In this document: one piece after another, positions 57,950-64,000 of the stretch | How the letters are laid out: every line of letters starts with the position of its first letter | How positions within the stretch are numbered: the stretch's first letter is position 1 | The notes under the pieces: model-generated | What the model was told of the DNA's origin: nothing | Seen by the model: the letters and a program-made list of their open reading frames with translations, nothing else | The model's database searches: none | Made by a program: the position numbers and the translations under genes | Assembly (NCBI GenBank): GCA_911728455.2 | Contig: CAJVRT020000003.1 | Span: 62,001 to 126,000, forward strand | From: Marthasterias glacialis | Lineage: Eukaryota; Echinodermata; Asteroidea; Forcipulatida; Asteriidae | Length of the DNA: 64,000 bases | Direction: 5' to 3'

Positions 57950-58200
57950 CAATACAGCTTTTATACCTTGGGTCAAGTTAGATAAAAAGGCATCAGTGAG
58001 TAGTGTCTACTGCATTATTTTAGAACATAAAATCGGACAAAAATATTTGACCGAAATTTGTTAAACATGCTGAACTTAGCACCCCTTGTGATTTGTCGAT
58101 TTTAAGAGTGAAGCAGGCATCCTCATATCTTTTTACTTTGGGGGATTTGGGGGCTAAAATAATGTCATAATATTTCCCCCAAATACAACTATTATTCTCA
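57950..58200 (+). repeat. partial third copy of the 57.3 kb repeat
   Basis: GGTCAAGTTAGATAAAAAGG followed by an ACTGCATTATTTTAG phrase and an ATAAAATCGGAC phrase matches the 3' block of the copies at 57660 and 61130. Confidence 0.6.
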
Positions 58201-58534
58201 GACAGCACAGAAAAACAGTCAATGAAACATTGTTGTGATCTTTGGCACAGTTAAACCACTGTATTTATTTTAACTCCATAGTCATATTGCCAAATCCAAC
58301 TTGGGCAAAAGGCCAACATTATAAAATCATTCACTTCCATACAGGGAAGGGCTCTTGCCCCAAATTGTTAAAGACAACATAAGGAATGATAGGGCGAGAG
58401 TCATCGCTTTAAAAAGGGTTTCAAATTAGAATACAATAATATTTAGAAGGCCGATTGAAATGATGGCATTTCCACCTTTTGGTAACCCATGAAGTTATAG
58501 ATTATATATATTTATCAGGTGTGCAATTTCATGT

Positions 58535-58660
58535 TTGAGGGCGCCATTTCCAATTTGCAACAAGCACTTCTAACAGAAAATCTTAAAGTCTACGGGAAAC
58601 TTTTGAAGGGCCACCCAAAGACAGGGTCAACAGAGGTCATGACCCCGTGTCATATCAGAC
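58535..58660 (+). repeat. dispersed repeat, copy 2
   Basis: AAATCTTAAAGTCTACGGGA and AACTTTTGAAGGGCCACC match the minus strand of 49670-49800. Confidence 0.65.
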
Positions 58661-58734
58661 CTGTATCACGCCGTACAAACATTACAAAGAAGAGTAGAAT
58701 TAAAACGTTTTCTTCTCGTAATAATTATTAGCAG

Positions 58735-60760
58735 TTTGAAACGGTTGTTTCCTTGTCTTGTTAAGTTATCATGAAACAAAAACGGAGACGAAACCCGAAC
58801 AGACCTTGAGTCAAACCCACCAGTTAAATTCCTCTGTAATTGCTTTGGTGAAGTGAACTGATGTAACATACTATCCTTGGATCAGGCGAGGGTTGACAAT
58901 AGACAAGATAGAACTCTAGTTGGCACCTAGCTACAGTCTATAAAATCTATGGATCTTTGCAAAATGCAGGCAGTCAGGCTCCGAAAGAACCCGGAAGCCT
59001 TGTCAATTTGAAAATAATTCAGATTAGGATCTTTGCGAAACGCAGGCCGCTTCCCCCCGGAATATTTTTACCCCCTTGCCCCCAGTCAGCCTCTAGACAC
59101 AGTGAATGTGCTATAATCAGGCAATTTTAGCCCATTTTTACCATTTCTGTCAATCAATCAAATATCCTTGCCCCCCCTTGCCCCCTGAAACACAGAAATG
59201 CTGGCCATGCCACTGCAGTTGACATCAGGCCTGGAATTACACTGAAGCTACTCATTTTCCCAATGGAAGTGCTCTTTCCCAAAATGAAAGTGGCCTTGCC
59301 CACTCAAAGATGAAATTCCTGGGCTGTGACATCACGATCACTTGGATACAATGGGCAGTGCCTGTGAATGAACCATGCAGTAATGAATAACAAAATCAAA
59401 TGATTAAAAAACAATAAATATACTCTATCAAAACTAATTTTTTTCAAAATCTTTCCTTCAAAAACTTGCTAGTTTGTGTAGTGTGATACATTTCTTAAAC
59501 AGTTTCTATTGAACATACAAAAAACGTTTTGTAACACCAGGGGACCATGCATACAAGGCCACAATGAAAAAAAGTACATGCACAAATCAGGGCCCAATCT
59601 CATAGAGCTGCTTAAGCTCACAAAGTAACTCAAATTAAGGTTACCAGCCAAAATACCATGTCACATGTACCATCCGTGACTGGCTGGATGGTAACCTCTT
59701 TACTTTTGCTGAGCAGAACATTTTGAAGCATTATTTTTTAACTTAAGCAGCTCCATGAAATTTGGCCAAGCAGGCTACAGCATCTGGCTTGTGCTTAATT
59801 GCAGCTGCAACATCTTCAGCTTGTCAGCTTTTTTCTCCCCCAACCCCTTCCCCTTTGTTTTGGTCCGGAAAAACTGAAAACCACTTTACAACATTTTATT
59901 TGCAAGGTAAACTATTCTCTTTTTGTCAACATCTGCAATGTCCATATAAACACTGACAGGGCATTGAGGCTGGGCATCGGTATTGTACTCAATTACAACT
60001 TTTGATTGAGTTTATGTGTATATCAATGTCATTAACATCACAGCGTCACATAGCTACTGGGTGCACCCACTTAAATACTCCCCTAGCACATAGTGCACAA
60101 TGCTAAATGTTCAAAAATACTTTACAACACTTCAAAATCTCACAGCTTTTTACAATAAAAATAGAAACATTCATTGAGTCCTTAACTTCCACATTCTGGT
60201 CAAATTGACATGGGTTAATGTCCGTTCCTATGTTGTTTTGTGTACATTTTCAAATAACTGAGCATGTCTGATAGTGATACACACAAGTTATTTCCTCTCA
60301 TTTCATTTTGTTCCTTCCATTTTAAAAGTTCTTACGTTTGAGATGCAAAAACACATGGTCGTGAAATTTGATACAGCGATAGGACACCAACCAGGCTGCT
60401 TCGCAAGCTAGTGCAAAATAGAATATCTTTACCATGAATATGCATCTGAGTTATGACTGGCTAAACTAAGTCCTATGTGGAGGAAAAAGAATTCATCGGT
60501 CTTTCCATTGGTCCCTTCTTCAGTCTTTTTGCATCGGTGTTATTTCATCGATCGATTGATGCAAAAGACCGATCGATGTAAGGATCGAAATTTATGCCTC
60601 TTTTGCATTCCATAGCAAACTGACCAGAATGTAGCATTCACATAAATGCATAATGGTTGCATCTACACATCGAAATTGTGAGTTCTTAAGACATGGAGGT
60701 GATTGATGAAGCTCATGACACAAATGAGTGAACAATTTATTGATTGGTATTTCCTTTAGG
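58735..60760. other. intergenic, no gene seen
   Basis: Holds C-rich phrases (TTGCCCCC, 59080-59180), a short repeat relative at 59221-59310, and a small hairpin near 60527-60575 (TTTTGCATC paired with GATGCAAAA around ATCGATCGAT). No gene. Confidence 0.45.
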
Positions 60761-60764
60761 GCAA

Positions 60765-61205
60765 GTCTTAATCTGAAGCAAGATCTGAAAATAAAATACA
60801 ATTTCCACAGAATAATCGTGGTCTTGCTCATCCTTAAAGTGTGATCAATCATTATACCCACCCACGTTAGTTCCAGATTAGTATATTTCTCTGACATGGG
60901 GTGTGAAAATTATATCTGACGGTTATCTGGCTTCCACATTCAGCCGCCACAAAATAATCTGGCAGCGCCCTCAAAACTTTCTAATAAAACCAAACGATGA
61001 AACACAAAATAATATTTTGCGGGAAAAAATAATAAAAGCAAATTGTTTTAGTTTATATTTTTTCCTTTACCTCTCCCTAAGGGCTACTGATTAACCTCCA
61101 AAATATCGTTTATCCCCAATAAGCTGATATCCTGGGTTAAATTAACTTAAACGGCGTCGGTGATAGGCCATTTACTGCATTATTTAGGAGCATAAAATCA
61201 ATGAG
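60765..61205 (+). repeat. dispersed repeat, copy 2 (pair with 57330-57730)
   Basis: See 57330-57730 for shared phrases. The two copies lie 3.4 kb apart in the same direction. Confidence 0.7.
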
Positions 61206-61270
61206 CCTGATAATGGACCCAAAATTTGATAAAATGGACACCACACCACAAATCCACACCACAATGAATA

Positions 61271-61326
61271 GGCCATCAGAACCTGAGTCCGATGCGCTAC
61301 ACCGCTCGGCCACAACACGCCATTCC
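61271..61326 (-). mobile_element. leucine-tRNA-like 5' half
   Basis: The minus strand contains GTGGCCGAGCGGTGTAGCGC and ACTCAGGTTCTGATGG, which look like the D arm and anticodon arm (CAG) of a tRNA-Leu. The variable arm and T arm are absent, so it is a fragment or SINE head, not a working tRNA. Confidence 0.5.
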
Positions 61327-61339
61327 AAACCATTAGGTT

Positions 61340-62880
61340 CTCCCAGTCAGGAATGACCAGCTCAATTATTGTCGCGAGAAGAGTTTCCTGTTTTGTAATT
61401 CTTGCGTTGGGAATATCTTTTTTATGTCCAATTACCTGTTTGATATCTTCACCTTTGATGCCTTGTAAGACTAGACTGATCTACATTGATCTTGGATGCT
61501 TTTTAAGACTGGACTCATCAACATATTGGTTGGATCATCCCCTCCGCCACCAATCAGGAACCTGTATGGATTACAACACAGAAACACAATAATTCCACAA
61601 TCTGAACATCAAGGCAGTGGCATCGTGGTGGTGTGTCAACTAGGTATTACAATTAGTTTGTTATTAACGTCGATCAAAGCATATCGATTGCATGATTTTT
61701 TTAATCAATAACTACAGCTCAACAAAGATGTCTCAAATATTTTGTAAACACACTAGTGTTTAAATATTGATCTGCTTTATCACCAGGCCTGGAATTTCAT
61801 CTTTAAGGGGGCATGGCCATTTTTATTTTGCAAAGGGCATTTCTATCAGAAAATCCCTAAAATCGTTGGGAAACTTTTAAAGGGGCACCCAATGCCAAGA
61901 CCAGGGCAACAGAAGCAATGGCCTCCGTGTAAACTGTGTACAAAAAGGCCTGCTGTATTAAGTCACCCCTAATAAAATTAAACAGAAGACGGGGGTCAAA
62001 ACATTTTCCTCCGTTAGAATTAGCAGTTTGTTATTTTCTAGAGTCACGAGACGATTAATGTGATGGAGATGAAAAAGTGTAGCGTGACTGACCTGGACTA
62101 ATTTGAGTCTCCATATTTTCTGGTTGTCTCAATGAGCATGTCACTCAAACAGCTAACAACATCCATCTGGAGCTGGGTTATAAAGAATAATGTATACATT
62201 ATTTCATTATTTGAAATGTAATCATTACCTGCAACTACTGACAATGACATTGTTAATTTGAAAATTCTTCCAAACAACAAATAAACCCACTCATATAATC
62301 CAAAAATACGCAAGTTAAGGATCAATAGCATGGTGTAATTGCTGGAATAAAAAGCCAGTAGTTTCAAATTATATTTACAGGTTAAAAAGGTCTAAGACTG
62401 GAATCCAACTATTAGGAGGTATGTTGAAAAGACGGCACTTGATGGGAACAGTATCCTAAGTATTTCTCCTTTTTTCAAAATCATATCTGACACAATTGTA
62501 CCACCATATTAACCGGCATCATCCCTTGCATATTTCAGATTAGTGTACATTAAATATAAACAATTTTACCATTAGCTGATTGTAAACTGGTTTCACTAGG
62601 ATTTGAGTTGTTGGGAGAATGAGCGAGATGGCTGGAGTACGAATTGACCAAAATGAGCAGGAGTTGGTTAAAGCATGGAGGAAGGAATCTCATCCATGTA
62701 TAGAGTATGAATTGATTGGAGTACTATGATGAGTTGACCTGTTTCCTGCCAGAAGACAAGGCCATGACTGAAAACAAATATGATCAGCCGACTTTTGGAG
62801 ACTTTGCATCAATGCAATGATATTATAATTATGGCATTATGCATGCACTGAAGAGGCAAATTAATGAGAAATGTACTGAA
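61340..62880. other. intergenic with one dispersed repeat copy
   Basis: 61783-61930 carries the third copy of the 49.7 kb repeat (GGCCTGGAATTTCAT; GGGAAACTTTTAAAGGGGCA). No gene seen in the rest. Confidence 0.45.
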
Positions 62881-62885
62881 GTTGC

Positions 62886-63060
62886 TTACCGCTTTGATGT
62901 TGTGAAAGTTCACTTCTGAATAAGATAGTTCCTCTTTAACTTCTAGATTATTCTTGTGAGTGGTCAGACCATACCATACATGTAGTGCAACAACCACACT
63001 TTACTTCTGTATAGATCCCTGCCTACACTGCTGTGCAGTGCTGCTGAACCTGATGACTGC
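62886..63060 (+). repeat. dispersed repeat, copy 2 (pair with 55826-55990)
   Basis: Matches 55826-55990 in order and direction. See that entry. Confidence 0.7.
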
Positions 63061-63774
63061 ATGGTTTTGCTTTGGGCCTAAAAAGCATCGGTTTGGAAGA
63101 CAAAAGATGATCGTGAGTACAGTTAAGGGAAAGTTTTTGTATCTGACTACCACTTTTTGGATGTATTATGTCAATTTTTATTATCAAAGTTTCCAGATAG
63201 GTAAATATAGAACGTTACCTAAATTACTCATGGAGTTTACGTGGCAGATCAGATACAACATTTTAGCTTAATCAAGTGCCTGTTTATTCATCTTTGATTG
63301 TTCCTATGTAATTATAGGCTGATTTATTTATTTATTTTGTTCAATACGTTAAAAATATATGATCCGTGCTCAAGCCAATGTGACCTTGAAAATTAATCCA
63401 AATGTTGAAACCATTTTTGTAAGATGGCCAAAGTTATTTACTTCCAAATAAAAATATCAAGCAACAATTACAGAGTACTTCATGTCAAAATTATTTTTCA
63501 AGCACAAATCACATCAGCACAGATCATCTTTAAAGCATATGCATTGTTCAAGAGGCCAATCAGCAGCTTGTAATGTTAAACCCTTTAACATTAAGGTACA
63601 CTTTAATTTCTTCAAATTATAAAAACTTTTAGTTGGTGTTTTTAGTTTTGAAATATTGCAAGAGGCATAAAACCTTTCTGTTTTTAGTTTAAATGCTGCT
63701 AATTGCCCTTTCGTCAAATTCATGACTCATCAGTTGAACTTGCATTGAACTGAATTTATGTTTGATTGATTTTT

Positions 63775-64000
63775 AAAAAGGCAAAAAAAGTGCATGTGTA
63801 AAGAGTGACCACCACAAACAATTATCAAAGTATAACATTTAAAAATAAATAACAAACAAAATAAATAACATTCAAAAAGGCAAGAAAATTGTAAGTTGAG
63901 TGACCCCTCGAAAAATTATTACCGAAATATAACATTTAAAAATGAACTAAATAATATGTACATAACAATTAAGTAACATCCAAAAAGGCAAGAAATATGC
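63775..64000 (+). repeat. tandem repeat of about 100 bp running off the window
   Basis: AAAAAGGCAA starts near 63775, 63874 and 63982, each followed by GAGTGACC-like and TATAACATTTAAAAAT phrases. At least two full units and the start of a third. Confidence 0.75.

Overview
The window is intron-rich, AT-rich animal nuclear DNA. Long introns, GT-AG exons, tRNA-derived SINEs, foldback (MITE-like) elements, an intronless TRIM gene and a KMT5A-like SET / tyrosine-recombinase gene all suggest a marine invertebrate deuterostome such as an echinoderm. That taxonomic guess is an inference; nothing here proves it.

Layout: 0-11 kb holds a decayed retroelement gag on the minus strand, one possible minus-strand exon, a 1.1 kb tandem duplication and a GT-rich minisatellite. 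11.8-42.0 kb holds one plus-strand gene whose exons I could chain with every reading-frame phase matching. It encodes a KMT5A/SET-8-type SET domain (exons 1-3), a basic linker exon, then a tandem array in which a 127-nt exon (A) and a 65-nt exon (B) are repeated as A-B eight times and closed by a ninth A. After the array come a two-zinc-finger / tyrosine-recombinase-like region (two large exons), three tiny acidic or basic exons and a C-terminal Myb/SANT-like domain ending at 41969. Each A+B pair is exactly 192 nt (64 codons), starts and ends in phase 0, and has intact splice sites. The array therefore adds 64 identical residues per genomic unit. Unit lengths are 4700, 2606 and then 2322 bp six times. 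Each unit also carries a 71-bp minisatellite whose copy number differs between units (about 11, 9, 5). The predicted protein is about 1438 residues.

42-46 kb is repeat-rich intergenic DNA (foldback element, snap-back SINE pair). 46.77-48.45 kb is an intronless TRIM gene (RING, B-box, coiled coil, NHL-like propeller), with a decayed copy of its 5' end 400 bp upstream. 48.5-64 kb has no convincing intact gene. It holds tRNA-derived SINE heads, a 636-bp element with terminal inverted repeats and six copies of a 16-mer, several dispersed and tandem duplications, and a few exon-like open stretches that I could not assign.

The most notable feature is the SET-recombinase-SANT gene, whose linker has been expanded by recent, nearly identical tandem duplication of an in-phase exon pair.
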